A stretch of DNA of 64,000 nt from CAWCUZ01 sp963798795 (GCA_963798795.1 CAWCUZ010000001.1:1178001-1242000); one strand, 5' to 3'. Shown: positions 54,517 to 64,000, counted from the stretch's first letter. The notes: generated by a model not told the origin, from the sequence alone. Numbers and translations are program-made.

Positions 54517-54873
54517 ATGCCCAAGCTCGTCATCCCCCTGCCGCTCAAACCCCTCACCTACGAGATTCTGCTCGTCCTCATCGACGCGGAGCGGCACGGC
54601 TGGGATCTCGTCCGGGAACTCGAGCGCCGGTCCGGCGGCGCGCGGCGTATTTTCCCCGGGAACCTGTACCGGGCGCTCCGTGAAATGCGGCTCGTGGGCC
54701 TGATCGAAGAGTCGGCCGTTCGCCCAGCTCCCGCTGACGACGATGACCGCCGCCGGTACTTTCGGGTTACCGCGACCGGCCGGCGCGCCGCCCGAGTCGA
54801 ATCCGAGCGCATGCTCCGACTGTTGGAGGAAGCGCGGGCCCTGAAAGTCCTACCCGCACGACGTGGTGAGTGA
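54517..54873 (+). CDS. PadR-family transcriptional regulator
   Basis: 118 aa: L-T-Y-E-I-L-L-V-L-I-D-A-E-R-H-G-W-D-L-V-style HTH, N-L-Y-R-A-L-R-E-M-R-L-V-G-L-I recognition part, and R-R-Y-F-R-V-T-A-T-G wing, then a C-terminal helix. Its stop overlaps the ATG of an ADOP stub by one base (TGATG), the usual PadR-ADOP coupling, but the permease is truncated, so the regulator is probably orphaned. Confidence 0.92.
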   Translation: MPKLVIPLPLKPLTYEILLVLIDAERHGWDLVRELERRSGGARRIFPGNLYRALREMRLVGLIEESAVRPAPADDDDRRRYFRVTATGRRAARVESERMLRLLEEARALKVLPARRGE

Positions 54874-55095
54874 TGTCCCGGCGCTGGTCTCTTGCCGCAC
54901 GGGTCTACCGAGTCCTGCTCTGGCTGTTTCCCGAGGACGTGCGATGGGAAGACGGCGATGAGATGACGCGGCTCTTCATCGACCGGTTGCGCGCCACCGA
55001 CGGCGTGGCCGCACGAAGTGTGCTCTGGGCCGTCGCGGCCGGTGACGTCGTCCGGCACGGGATCGGCGTACGCCTCGAACGCCGGCGCGCACGGG
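54873..55095 (+). pseudogene. N-terminal stub of an ADOP permease
   Basis: M-S-R-R-W-S-L-A-A-R-V-Y-R-V-L-L-W-L-F-P, F-I-D-R-L-R-A-T-D-G is the cytoplasmic prefix of ADOP proteins. After about 74 codons the sequence becomes that of a dipeptidase. About 800 codons of the permease and the first codons of the next gene were lost, probably in one deletion. Confidence 0.7.
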
Positions 55096-56084
55096 CCGCG
55101 CCACAACACGTCAGGCCGCGATCTCCTGGCGCGCAACGACGACCGCGGCCAGGTCGACGTGCCTCGTCTCGTCGAGGCCAATGTCGCCGTCCAGGTCTTC
55201 GCCGTCCCCACGAAGGTCCCGAACGCCCGATCGGCCACCGGAATGACCGGTGACGGCCTGAACCTCATCACCCTGTCGGCCCTTGGCCAGTGGTGGCCGC
55301 CGACCACCTGGTGGATTTTCATTTCCGCGCGCGCTATCTCGCGGCGACCCTGGCGCGCACGGCCAACGCGTCGGGCGGCGCACTCACGCTCGTTCGCGAC
55401 GCCAGGTCGCTCGAGACGTTCCTTGCGGAGCGATCCGGCGGCCATCGCGGCGTGGCGGGCATGCTCGCGGTCGAGGGCCTGCACGCGCTCGACGGCGACC
55501 TGTCGAATGTGTCCCGCCTGTACGATGCCGGATTCCGGAGGGCCTCGCTCGTCCATCAGTTCGACAACGCGCTGGGCGGCTCGTCGAGCGGCGTCTCGCA
55601 GGGCGGACTGACGCCGTTCGGCGCCGCCGTCGTCCGCGAGATGGAGCCGCGGCACATGATCGTCGACCTGGCTCACGCGTCGCCCGCACTCGTTCGCGAG
55701 GTCGTCTCGATCGCGACCCGACCGGTCGTCGTGTCCCACACGGGCGTGCGCGGCACCTGCGACCGGCCGAGAAACCTCAGCGACGATGAACTGCGGCAGG
55801 TGGCGGGAACGGGGGGCGTGATCGGCATCGGCTTCTGGGCGGGCGCCGTCTGCGGCCCGGACGCCGCGGCGATCGCGCGCGCGGTCCGCTACACGGTCGA
55901 TCTCGTGGGCATCGACCACGTCGCGCTCGGCTCGGACTTCGACGGCGACCGGATGCCCTTCGACGTGCCGGGCATCGTGTCGCTCACCGTCGCGCTCGTC
56001 GAGGCCGGTTTCACGGAGACCGAGATCGCCGCGATCATGGGCGGCAACCTGCTGCGACTGCTGAAGACGTCATTGCCACGGTGA
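55096..56084 (+). pseudogene. membrane dipeptidase (peptidase M19), N-truncated, one frameshift
   Basis: D-L-L-A-R-N-D-D-R-G-Q-V-D-V-P-R-L-V-E-A and V-A-V-Q-V-F-A-V-P-T-K-V-P are the early part of an M19 dipeptidase, lacking the signal peptide and the D-G-H-N-D metal motif at its head. A shift near 55320 leads to the main frame, with V-E-G-L-H-A-L-D-G-D, V-D-L-A-H-A-S (second metal site), V-V-S-H-T-G-V and L-G-S-D-F-D-G, ending at 56084. The TIM-barrel core is otherwise complete. Without the first metal ligands it cannot be active. Confidence 0.8.
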
Positions 56085-56227
56085 GCCCCCCGGCGCACGC
56101 GAACCGACGCGCACGCCGTGCCAGCCGAAAGCCGGCGGATGACACGGTTGTCACCGCCGCCCTCCACCGGGCGCGACTTCGGGTAGACTGGCCGAGTTCT
56201 CGACCAAATCCGCCTCCGGGTGGAAAG

Positions 56228-57855
56228 ATGAGCACCATGTCGTGCCCTCGTGTGCTGCGATGGGTCGGCGCCCTGTTGGCGTCGCTGCCGATGGCCGCGG
56301 CCGGCCAGCGAGGCGGCGCCACGCCGCCCCAGCCCGCGACGGTCACCCTCGCCACGCCCCCCGGTCGCCCGTCTTCCGATCCGCGACGCTCGAGGCCTAT
56401 CAGGCGGTCGAGAACCCGATCCCCGGCGACGCGTACGTCGTGCGCGAATCGAACGACTACGCGGTGACGCTCGTCCAGGGCGAAACGCGCGTCAGGAGCT
56501 TCACGCACAAGAGCGTCTCGCCGAACACGCAGCCGCGCGAAGCGGTCGCGCGGCAAGCGTCCTGGACACAGTTCTCGTTCGGCGGCGCGGTGGAGGTGGA
56601 AGTGCGCAGCCTGCGTGGGAGCATCCGCTCCCTCGATGTGCTGCCGTCGCGCCTCGCGATGCCGGTCGAGACCGCCGGCAGCGACCGCCGCGTCCTTCGA
56701 CTGACGCAGCCCGCCAAGCTCGCACTCGTCGTGAACGGTGACGATCGGAATCCGCTGTTCGTCTACGCCAGCCCGATGCCGGCCGAGCGCGAACCGGCGC
56801 CGACCGATCCCGGCGTCGTGGTTGTCGCGCCGGGACGCCACGATCGCGCGACCGTGGCGACGTACAGCGCGGCGCGCGTGCTCGCGTTCCAGCCGGGCGT
56901 GCACCTGCTCGATGACGCACTGACCGTCCGGCCCGGCCAGCACGTGCACTTCTCCGCCGGATCGTTCGTGCTCGGCCAGATCACCGGCCGCGCGCCGACG
57001 TTTGCCGGGCTCCGGATCGACGGCCGCGGCGTGCTGTCGGGGCAGCATCATGGACCGCTCAACTATCAGGAGGGCACGCTCATCCTCCTGAACGGCGGCG
57101 CGGCCTTCCAGGCGCGGATGCCGTTTCAGGTCGAGATCTCCGGCATCACGCTGGCGAACCAGCCGAGCTTCGCCGTCCGCCTCTACTCGGTGCCGTACGT
57201 CCACATCGCCGGCATCAACATCGGCCCGGGCTGGTACTTCCGCACGGACGGCATTGAATCGGGCCCGCACGCCCTCATCGAGGACGTGTTCCTCAACTGC
57301 AACGACGACTCGATCAAGCTGATCTTCGGCGACAGCGAGTGGCGGCGGCTGACGGTCTGGCAGGGCACGAATGGCGCCGCGGTGCAGTTTTCGTGGAACA
57401 CGGACCACGAGACGAAGAACGTGTCGGTGCACGACGTGGACATCGTGCACGTCTCGACGTTCCGCGACGCCGACAACCACGCCGTCTTCGGCTCGATGCA
57501 CGCCGGGTCCGGCTACGTGCACGACATCCGGATCGAAAACGTGACGGTGGAGGGACCGGTCTTCCGGCTGTTCCGCATCGGCACGTTCTTCACGCACGAC
57601 GCCATCCGCGAGAGCGGGCAGGCCGGCGGCATCGGCGACATTTCGTTCCACAACATCACGGTCGCCGCGGCGCCCTCGGAGCCCAGCGATTTCCTGCTGT
57701 GCCGGAATGCGGGCGCCACGGGGAAGTGTCCCAACACGTTCCTCGGCCCCATCACGTTCGAGAACCTGCGGATCGCGGGGCGGCCCGTCCGGTCGCTCGA
57801 CGACCTGAACGCGAAGATCGACCCCGCGAACCGCGGAAAGGTCACCTTCCGATGA
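56228..57855 (+). pseudogene. secreted beta-helix glycoside hydrolase (GH28/GH49-like), one frameshift
   Basis: ATG 56228 starts a signal peptide (W-V-G-A-L-L-A-S-L-P-M-A-A-A-G-Q); a shift near 56362 leads to the long mature frame from S-A-T-L-E-A-Y-Q-A-V-E-N-P. An N-terminal beta-sandwich (to about residue 200) is followed by right-handed beta-helix turns with I-D-G-R-G-V-L-S-G, N-C-N-D-D-S-I-K-L (the D-D pair of GH28) and N-V-S-V-H-D-V-D-I-V-H. The combination of sandwich and helix recalls GH49-type enzymes as well. Likely substrate: pectin-like or other uronan/glucan. It is coupled (ATGA) to the next gene, a pectin-acetylesterase-like protein. Confidence 0.7.
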
Positions 57856-59021
57856 GACTCTCGGTTTCGGCGGCCGTCTTGTTCCTCGTGCTCATCCCAT
57901 CCCCGACGGCCGTGCGTTCGCAGGGCCTGTCGCCGGCCGGTCGCGACGCGAATTAGGACGAGATTCTTCAGCGGCATTCGCTGGACCTGTCCGGTCATTC
58001 GAAGGCCGTCTGCAATGACGGCACGACCCCGGTGTTCTACCTGGATCCGGGTTCGGCGGAGGACCGGAACAAGTGGATCCTCTTCTTTCAAGGGGGCGCG
58101 GGGTGTGCCACCGATGCCACCTGCCTGCGCCGGACCCGCGGCAACCCCGATCTGATTACGTCGTCCAAGGAACCGGCGACGGTCGTCGGGTCGGGCATCC
58201 TCTCCCGTTCCGCATCCGTGAACCCGGACTTCGCCGGTTACACCCGGGTGTACGTCCACTACTGCAGTTCCGATTTCTGGGCCGGGAACACTTCACATCG
58301 GATCGGACGTTCGACCTGGGAGTTTCGGGGAACGGAAATCGTCAAGGCCCTCCTCGACCAGCTCGTGAAGCGGTCGATTGACGACGCGCCGACGCTTCGG
58401 CAGGCCACCGACGTCGTGGTGGCCGGCAGTTCAGCGGGCGCGCACGCCGTCCACAACAACCTCGATCGCATCGCGGCGGCGCTCCCCTGGGCGAAGGTGA
58501 AGGGCATTGCCGATGCCGGCTGGACGCCGGCGGAGATCGAGCCGTTCGGACCGGGCGTGGTCGACGTGCGAACCGACGGCCCGGAGGCGATGGCGTATCA
58601 CGCCGCCCAGCCGGACGACTCGTGCGTGGCCGCGAACCGTGGGCGCGCGGGGCTGTGCCTGAACGAGAACTTCGTATTTCCGTACGTCGACACGCCGATG
58701 TTCGTCATCGCGGATCAGCGCGACCCGACGCTGCTCTCAATGATGGGCGTGACGGGCAACCAGCCGGCCTCCGCCGGGCAGCAGGCGTATCTCACGAACT
58801 ACGCGCGCCTGATGCGTGAATCGATGCGCGACGTGCCGGCCTACTATCTGACCAATATCTCGCGTCACACGTCGCTGCTCACCCCGCGCTTCAACACCGT
58901 GCGGATCGGCGGTCGGACGGCGCAGGAGACGATCGGCAGCTGGCATGCTGGGCATCCCGGCACCGTCCAGCTGATTGGCAAGCCCGGCGAGGGGCTCAAT
59001 CCGGGCCGGGGCGGACGGTAG
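57852..59021 (+). pseudogene. pectin-acetylesterase-like protein (Notum/CE13 type) with in-frame TAG
   Basis: ATG 57852 overlaps the hydrolase stop. Codons 1-34 give a signal peptide and R-D-A-N; codon 35 is TAG (57954-57956), and the same frame continues D-E-I-L-Q-R-H-S-L-D-L-S-G without any shift to 59021. The mature protein has the alpha/beta-hydrolase nucleophile elbow G-S-S-A-G-A-H-A-V, the oxyanion F-Q-G-G-A-G-C, and H near the end (S-W-H-A-G-H-P-G). TAG is one base from TAC/TAT, so a single mutation or error explains it. 388 codons after correction. Confidence 0.75.
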
Positions 59022-59045
59022 CACGGACTCACGAGGATCCCATCC

Positions 59046-59653
59046 ATGCTCACGCGCCTCGCCACCGGCTGCCTGGTCGCCGCGCTGGTCTGCGCCCTTC
59101 CGTCCGGCGCCCCGCTCGGCGCGGCCGCCGCGTTCACGATCGCGGTCGTCGACGTGCCCGGCAGCACGCTGACCGCCGCGACGGGCATCGACATCCTGGG
59201 CCGCATAGTCCGATATTTTTCGGACGCCGGCGGCACGCACGGGTTTCTCCTGGCGAACGGCGCGTTCTCGACGATCGCGTATCCCGGCGCGGCGTGGACC
59301 GCCGCCTGCGGCGTGAACACGGCCGGCCAGGTGGTCGGCGCGTACGGACCGGAGGCCACGAGGGGCCGGCACGGATTCCTGTTGAGCGCGGGACAATTCT
59401 CGACCCTCGACGTGCCCGGCGCGAGCGAACGGTCGCGCGCGGCTTGAACAACGTCGGGCAGATCGTGGGCGACTACCTCGGCCCGGACGGCGCGCGGCAC
59501 GGGTTCCTCATGAGCAGCGGCGTGTTCTCGACGACCGAGTACCCGAAGAGCACCGGCGGCAGCGCGAGCGGGATCAACGACGCCGGGCAGATCGTCGGGC
59601 TCGTCGGCACCGGCGCCGGCGCGCATGGATTCGTCCTGAGCGGGGGCACCTAT
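59046..59653 (+). pseudogene. HAF-repeat secreted protein, frameshifted and cut by IS701
   Basis: Signal peptide (L-A-T-G-C-L-V-A-A-L-V-C-A-L-P) and then HAF-type repeats: G-T-H-G-F-L-L-A-N-G-A-F-S-T-I, G-R-H-G-F-L-L-S-A-G-Q-F-S-T-L, A-R-H-G-F-L-M-S-S-G-V-F-S-T and G-A-H-G-F-V-L-S-G-G-T-Y with G-V-N-T-A-G-Q-V-V-G spacers. A shift near 59430 moves the frame. After T-Y-Y the IS701 end begins, so the last part was probably removed or displaced. Confidence 0.75.
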
Positions 59654-61081
59654 TACTACTTTGTCAGATCGGATCAACGAGTGGATTCGGAAGTGATCTG
59701 ATGTGAGGACATTGTACGTGACGGCGAGATTCTGTACGCTGCGCGCCAGTGCTCGATCAGAGCGCGTGGCCGCGCGTGCGCCGGTTGCTGGGGTATCTCG
59801 AGGAGTTCAAGGACTGCTTCGAGACCCGGCTGCAGTCGGTGTCGCTGCGACGGTATCTGCAAGGTCTGCTCGGCGACAGTCCGCGCAAGTCGATGCAGGC
59901 GATGCTCACGCGGGTCACCGATCCGGGTCCCTATCAAGCGTTCCAGCACTTCATCACGCACGCCACGTGGGACTGGCAGCCCGTCTGGCGCCGCCTCCTC
60001 GAGCGACTGCCCGGCCGCGAAGGGATGCTCGTGATCGACGACACGAGTTTCCCGAAACAGGGACGACACTCGGTCGGCGTCAAGCGGCAGTATTGTGGCG
60101 CCCTGGGCAAAACCGCGAATTGCCAGGTGGCGACCACGGCCCTGCTCTGGGCGAAGGGGCGCGCGTGGATCCTGGGCGCGGCGCTATATCTCCCGAAAGC
60201 CTGGACGCGCGATCGCGCCCGATGCGAGCGGGCGCACGTGCCGGCGTCGATTCACTTTCAAGAGAAATGGCGACTCGCGCTCACGTTGCTGCGTCGCACA
60301 CGGGCGGCCGGCCTGCGGTGCACGGCCGTCCTCGCCGACGCGGCCTACGGGGACGTGACGGTGTTTCGGGAAGCGTTGCATCGCCTGAATCTGCCGTATG
60401 CGCTCGGGATCTCGTCGCACCTGACCGTCTTTCGCGGCACGCCGCGCGTCCGTGCGCCCGCCGCGGCCATCGGGCGGGGCCGGCCGGCCACGCGCGTCCG
60501 CCTGCTCGACGGCGTCCAGCCGATCGCGGTGAAGGCGCTGGCCGCGGGCCTGCCGCCGCGCGCCTGGCGCCGGATCACGTGGCGCAACCAACACCAAGCG
60601 ACGCGCTGGCGCGCCGAATTCGCCGCCCTCCGGGTCACGCCCGCGCACGACTGGCGGCGCGGCCATCTCCTGCCAGAAGTCTGGTTGCTCGTGCAGCGGC
60701 CCCTCGGCAGCCGCCAGGTGGCCAAGTACTTCTTCGTGCACCTGCCGGCCGCGACGCCGCTGAAGCGGCTCGTGTGGATCGCCCATCAACGTTGGGCAAT
60801 CGAGCAACAGTACCAGGACCTCAAGGACGAACTGGGCCTCGACCACTTCGAAGGCCGCAGTTATCCCGGCTGGAATCGCCACGTGGTCCTGACCGCGGTC
60901 GCGTACACGTTCTTACAACAGGAGCGCTCGCACACCCGCGCTCGACCGCTGACGTTCCCGGCCGTCCGCGCCCTCGCCTGCGAGATCTTCACCGCCCTCT
61001 ACTTCGCCGCCAACCCGAAGCAGTTGGACTACATCATTCAGCTCCGCCGGCATCTACCGCTGCGGATCTGACAAAGTCGTA
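59654..61081 (+). mobile_element. IS701-family insertion sequence, intact
   Basis: Ends TACTACTTTGTCAGATC (59654) and, inverted, TACGACTTTGTCAGATC (61081): one mismatch in 17. Flanks CTAT and CTAG resemble the YTAR target of IS701 but are not identical, so no clean duplication. One intact transposase. A 216-bp copy of its left end lies at 51948-52163. It separates the HAF gene from the convergent carboxypeptidase-like gene. Confidence 0.9.
59749..61071 (+). CDS. IS701-family transposase
   Basis: 440 aa from GTG 59749 (M-L-D-Q-S-A-W-P-R-V-R-R-L-L-G-Y). DDE-type core: M-L-V-I-D-D-T-S-F-P-K, A-V-L-A-D-A-A-Y-G-D, and Q-R-W-A-I-E-Q-Q-Y-Q-D-L-K-D-E-L. Complete and without frame breaks, hence potentially active. 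Confidence 0.92.
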   Translation: MLDQSAWPRVRRLLGYLEEFKDCFETRLQSVSLRRYLQGLLGDSPRKSMQAMLTRVTDPGPYQAFQHFITHATWDWQPVWRRLLERLPGREGMLVIDDTSFPKQGRHSVGVKRQYCGALGKTANCQVATTALLWAKGRAWILGAALYLPKAWTRDRARCERAHVPASIHFQEKWRLALTLLRRTRAAGLRCTAVLADAAYGDVTVFREALHRLNLPYALGISSHLTVFRGTPRVRAPAAAIGRGRPATRVRLLDGVQPIAVKALAAGLPPRAWRRITWRNQHQATRWRAEFAALRVTPAHDWRRGHLLPEVWLLVQRPLGSRQVAKYFFVHLPAATPLKRLVWIAHQRWAIEQQYQDLKDELGLDHFEGRSYPGWNRHVVLTAVAYTFLQQERSHTRARPLTFPAVRALACEIFTALYFAANPKQLDYIIQLRRHLPLRI

Positions 61082-62917
61082 CTAGTCGTCGTGGCGCGGC
61101 TGCTGATGAGCAGAGCCGCGATGTGAACGCGCCATCAGTCGCAGATCCTGGCTCCGTTGCTCGCCCTCGCCGAGCGTGATACGGACCGCCATCGGCGTCA
61201 GCGGGGCCAGGAAGGCCGGGTCGAACCAGACGCCAGGTTCGACGTCCTCCACGGCAACGATCCAGTAGGTGCCCGGAGGCAGGGCCGCGAACGCGTACCG
61301 GCCGTCCGTCGATGGGCGGGTCGCGCGGATCCGGCGGGACTCCGGAACCCAGTAGTTCCTCTCCTGCGGGAAGACAATGACCGTGCAGGCGACCGTGGGG
61401 AGACCCGTCGCGTCCCGCAGCACGCCCGACAGTCGGGTGCCGCGCGTCGTCATCGTGACCATGGCGCCCGACACGTCGATGTCCGGCCGCACGTCGATCT
61501 GAAAGTCCATGGCGTCACGGGCGTTGACCACGAACGACTTCGGCATCCATCCGCGCGCGCCGCCGATGGTCGGCCGATACCGCCCGGGCATGACGCCGGT
61601 GACCGCAAAGCTTCCGTCCGCGCCGACCGCACCGCGAGCCGACGCCGCGAGGCTGTTCGCAGCATCGCGGAGGCCCGAGGGCTCGAGGCTCACCTGCATC
61701 TGGCGCAGGTCCGCCGGCACCGTGCCGCTCCCATCGAAAGTGACGCGGCCGCTCACCGTCATTCCGTCGTGCATCACGAGTGTGGCGGCTGCCGGCGTCT
61801 GCCCGTCGACGACAAGGTCGGCCGACGCCCATTGGGACTGGAATTGAGACTGAGATTGCGGTCGAGGCGCAGTTCCGCCGGCCGTCACCGGCGATTCGGG
61901 ACGCCATCCCAATCGCGCCGTCAGCTCGTAGCGTCCGGCCGGCACGCCGCCGAACGAGAATGCGCCGTCGGGACCGACTGATGTGCCGCGCGAAGCATCC
62001 AGTCCGACCGCGGCATCCGCGGCGTCGCGCAGCGTGACCTGGATATTCTTGTCCATCAGCCCGTGGCTGGTCACGACCGTGCCGGTCACACGGACGGATG
62101 GAATCGCTTGCAGGTGGAGATCCAGTCCCGCTTTCTCCTCCGAAATGTCCAGTGTCACCGTCATGGCGCTCGACGCCGAGCGCGTGCCGGGGAAATAGAC
62201 CGGCCCGTACACGGTCGGCGGCGACACGGCTTCCAGAATCCCGGGCAGCGCGCGCTTGGCGGCACTTCGGTCCGCCTCGGTCGTCGTCGACTGCGCGATT
62301 TGTCTCTTGAGCACGTCCTTGTCGAGGCTCGCCTCGGACCTCGGCACCGCGCCGATCACGTAGTCGCCAGGCCCCAGCCCGGCGATCCGATACACGCCCA
62401 GGTCGTCCGCTTCAGCGGAATTCACCGGCGTCAACGCGCGTTCGCCGGACGTCATGACCCACTGATAGGCGCTGACCGGAGTCCCGCGGACCGGGTCGCC
62501 CGCGTCGTCGGTGACGACACCGGTGACCACGCCGGCGCGCGCGATGCGCAGCGCCAGTCGCTCGACGCGCTGGCCTTCGGCGAGCACGAGGGGCGTGCCT
62601 GCCCGGCCGTCGCCGGGCCGTTTCTGTCCGAACGTGGAGTCGAGGTACCCGGTCTTCGATGCCGTCAGGCGGTAGACCCCGGCCGGCAAGTGCGTGAACG
62701 AAAAGCGCCCGTCGTCGTCGGTCACGGTCAGCTGCGGCGCGCTGACGGCCGGGCCGGACACCGTGACGCGCGCGCGCCGCTCGGGCGTGCTCGTCGCCGC
62801 GTCGACGAGCGTGCCGTCGATCGCCGCCGAGCCGGCCGTCTGTCGAACGGGGGCCGCCGTCACCACGACAGCGACGACGGCGAGGCCGAGGGCACGAGAA
62901 ATGGTTGGCACAGACAC
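61082..62917 (-). CDS. carboxypeptidase-regulatory-domain protein
   Basis: 611 aa with a signal peptide (A-L-G-L-A-V-V-A-V-V-V-T-A-A-P). Several CarboxypepD_reg-type beta-sandwich repeats follow: I-D-G-T-L-V-D-A-A-T-S-T-P, G-R-F-S-F-T-H-L-P-A-G-V-Y, V-T-G-V-V-T-D-D-A-G-D-P, G-A-F-S-F-G-G-V-P-A-G-R-Y, G-R-Y-A-F-A-A-L-P-P-G-T-Y. Such proteins are envelope or secreted proteins often accompanying TonB-type transport. The TAG stop (61082-61084) lies exactly at the IS701 boundary (CTAG), so the natural C-terminus may have been slightly altered by the insertion. Confidence 0.85.
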   Translation of the reverse strand: MSVPTISRALGLAVVAVVVTAAPVRQTAGSAAIDGTLVDAATSTPERRARVTVSGPAVSAPQLTVTDDDGRFSFTHLPAGVYRLTASKTGYLDSTFGQKRPGDGRAGTPLVLAEGQRVERLALRIARAGVVTGVVTDDAGDPVRGTPVSAYQWVMTSGERALTPVNSAEADDLGVYRIAGLGPGDYVIGAVPRSEASLDKDVLKRQIAQSTTTEADRSAAKRALPGILEAVSPPTVYGPVYFPGTRSASSAMTVTLDISEEKAGLDLHLQAIPSVRVTGTVVTSHGLMDKNIQVTLRDAADAAVGLDASRGTSVGPDGAFSFGGVPAGRYELTARLGWRPESPVTAGGTAPRPQSQSQFQSQWASADLVVDGQTPAAATLVMHDGMTVSGRVTFDGSGTVPADLRQMQVSLEPSGLRDAANSLAASARGAVGADGSFAVTGVMPGRYRPTIGGARGWMPKSFVVNARDAMDFQIDVRPDIDVSGAMVTMTTRGTRLSGVLRDATGLPTVACTVIVFPQERNYWVPESRRIRATRPSTDGRYAFAALPPGTYWIVAVEDVEPGVWFDPAFLAPLTPMAVRITLGEGEQRSQDLRLMARSHRGSAHQQPRHDD

Positions 62918-62952
62918 GGTCCCTCCTGGTTCGTCCTCTCTTCTGTCCTTGT

Positions 62953-64000
62953 CTATTCATCGCGCAGGCAAATCGTCGGACTGATCCGCGCGGCGCGGCG
63001 CGCGGGCACCCAGCTGGCTGCGAGCGCGATCGCGACGAAACCCAGCGGCAGCAGCAGGACGATCCCGGCGCCGACATGGCCCACGCCGGCAACCTGGGCG
63101 CGCAGCAGCCGCACGGCGAGCATGCCGCCGCCCAGCCCGAGGCCGCCGCCGATTGCCACGAGCCGGCCGATCCGCGCCACCAGCCGTCCGACCACCTGCG
63201 ACGGCGTCGCGCCCAGGGCCAGCCGGACGCCAATCTCGCGTCGCTCGAGTTGCACCAGGTAGGCCACGAGCCCCGTCAGGCCGATGAGCGCGAGGGTCAC
63301 CGCCGCCATCGAAAAAGACACGCCGATGAGCGACGAGAGGCGCGTACCGGCAATCGTGCCGTCCACGAGCTGTCGCATCGACCGCACGGCGGCGATGGCC
63401 AGCGTGGGATCGAGCGCGGCGACGACCCGGCGCGCGGCCGGGACGAACAGCGCGCCGTCCGCGTCTAGGCGCGCGACGATGAACATGCGTGTGCGGGGCT
63501 GCTGCGCGAGCGGGACATAGAGCTCCTCGCGCGACACCGCCGCCGTGCCGTAGTTCATGACGTGGTCCACAACGCCGACGATCCGGCGGTCCTCCTGGTT
63601 CCAGCCCCGCACGTGCCCGCCGATCGGGTCGGCGCCCGAAAACAGCCGCTCGGCGAGCGTCGTGTCCACGATCGCCACGGCCGGCCGGCCCGCCGCGTCA
63701 TCCGGTCCGAACAGGCGGCCACGCCGCACGGCCACGCCCATCGCCGCGAAATAGCCCGGCGTGACGGCGGCGACATCAGTCCGCGCGCCGTGCCCGGGCG
63801 GATCGCCCACGCGCGCGATCTCGGACTGCGCACCGGCGCCGCTGAAAGGCAGCACACTGATGGCGCCGAGCGCCGTCACGCCTGGAAGCGGCCGCAGCCG
63901 CTCGTCGAGGTCGGCGAAGAAGCGGGCGGCGCGATCCGGCGGCGCGTCGTTCGGCAGGCGCACGTCGAACGTCATTACGCCGTCGGCCACGATGCCGCCG
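62953..64000 (-). CDS. ADOP-family ABC-type permease, C-terminal part (runs off the window)
   Basis: The frame is open to the window edge. It holds the second MacB-like periplasmic domain (F-D-V-R-L-P-N-D-A-P-P, F-S-G-A-D-P-I-G-G-H-V), then the last FtsX block: S-F-S-M-A-A-V-T-L-A-L-I-G-L-T-G, R-R-E-I-G-V-R-L-A-L-G-A and the ending A-R-R-A-A-R-I-S-P-T-I-C-L-R. 36 bp separate its stop from the start of the downstream carboxypeptidase-like gene, so they may be cotranscribed. Confidence 0.88.
   Translation of the reverse strand, partial: GGIVADGVMTFDVRLPNDAPPDRAARFFADLDERLRPLPGVTALGAISVLPFSGAGAQSEIARVGDPPGHGARTDVAAVTPGYFAAMGVAVRRGRLFGPDDAAGRPAVAIVDTTLAERLFSGADPIGGHVRGWNQEDRRIVGVVDHVMNYGTAAVSREELYVPLAQQPRTRMFIVARLDADGALFVPAARRVVAALDPTLAIAAVRSMRQLVDGTIAGTRLSSLIGVSFSMAAVTLALIGLTGLVAYLVQLERREIGVRLALGATPSQVVGRLVARIGRLVAIGGGLGLGGGMLAVRLLRAQVAGVGHVGAGIVLLLPLGFVAIALAASWVPARRAARISPTICLRDE

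Noticed and set aside
59654..61085. Perfect target duplication for IS701
   Set aside because: Flanks are CTAT and CTAG; similar to the YTAR preference but not identical, so I do not claim a duplication.

Overview
The window looks like a chromosome segment from a high-GC Acidobacteriota bacterium, most likely of the Vicinamibacteria type. This is inferred from gene content: five loci encode ADOP-type permeases (MacB/FtsX-like, about 880 aa, usually paired with a PadR regulator), three encode Ser/Thr kinases with a C-terminal TolB-like beta-propeller, and there are DUF885, BNR-propeller, DUF2490 and carboxypeptidase-regulatory secreted proteins. Many genes, including housekeeping ones such as gdhA, carry single-base frameshifts. 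Part of this is probably consensus error in the assembly, so most 'pseudogene' calls here mean 'frame broken as given'.

Region 1 (1-34.1 kb) is mostly ordinary chromosome: a truncated sugar-transferase locus, a TonB-like protein, PadR/ADOP pairs at 2.8-5.7 and 13.2-16.2 kb, two receptor kinases, a PEP/pyruvate-binding protein with receiver-like domains, gdhA, a DUF885 protein, a nucleotidyltransferase pair resembling a toxin-antitoxin module, a BNR-propeller protein, a tiny zinc-ribbon gene overlapping an rpoZ-like gene, mtnB, an orphan ADOP permease, and ankyrin, NTF2-like and lipoprotein genes. A GC-rich palindromic repeat recurs at 11.5, 13.2 and 21.3 kb; the third copy lies in frame inside a kinase domain.

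Region 2 (34.1-53.4 kb) begins at a tRNA-Pro(TGG) gene followed by a clear intrinsic terminator and is an accessory, mobile-element-rich stretch. It holds three DUF433/DUF5615 (PIN-like) toxin-antitoxin pairs within 4 kb, gene scraps (SDR, HicA-like, kinase tail, receptor), a Na+/solute symporter, a kinase with many frameshifts, and a stack of insertion sequences: IS3 (44.1-45.4), IS66 with an 8-bp target duplication (46.2-47.7), an IS91-type transposase with a tyrosine recombinase (48.2-50.3), IS256 with a 9-bp target duplication (50.5-51.9) and an IS701 fragment (52 kb). A 5.6-kb segment (47823-53392) is bounded by 75-bp inverted repeats and sits exactly at a junction that is uninterrupted at 41.0 kb, which lets its insertion be reconstructed.

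Region 3 (53.4-64 kb) returns to chromosomal genes: a secreted unknown protein, a third PadR gene with a 21-bp palindrome before its start, an ADOP stub fused by an apparent deletion to a membrane dipeptidase, a likely pectin-degradation pair (beta-helix glycoside hydrolase and pectin-acetylesterase-like protein, the latter with an in-frame TAG), a HAF-repeat protein ended by an intact IS701, a large carboxypeptidase-regulatory-domain protein, and the C-terminal part of a fifth ADOP permease that runs off the window.
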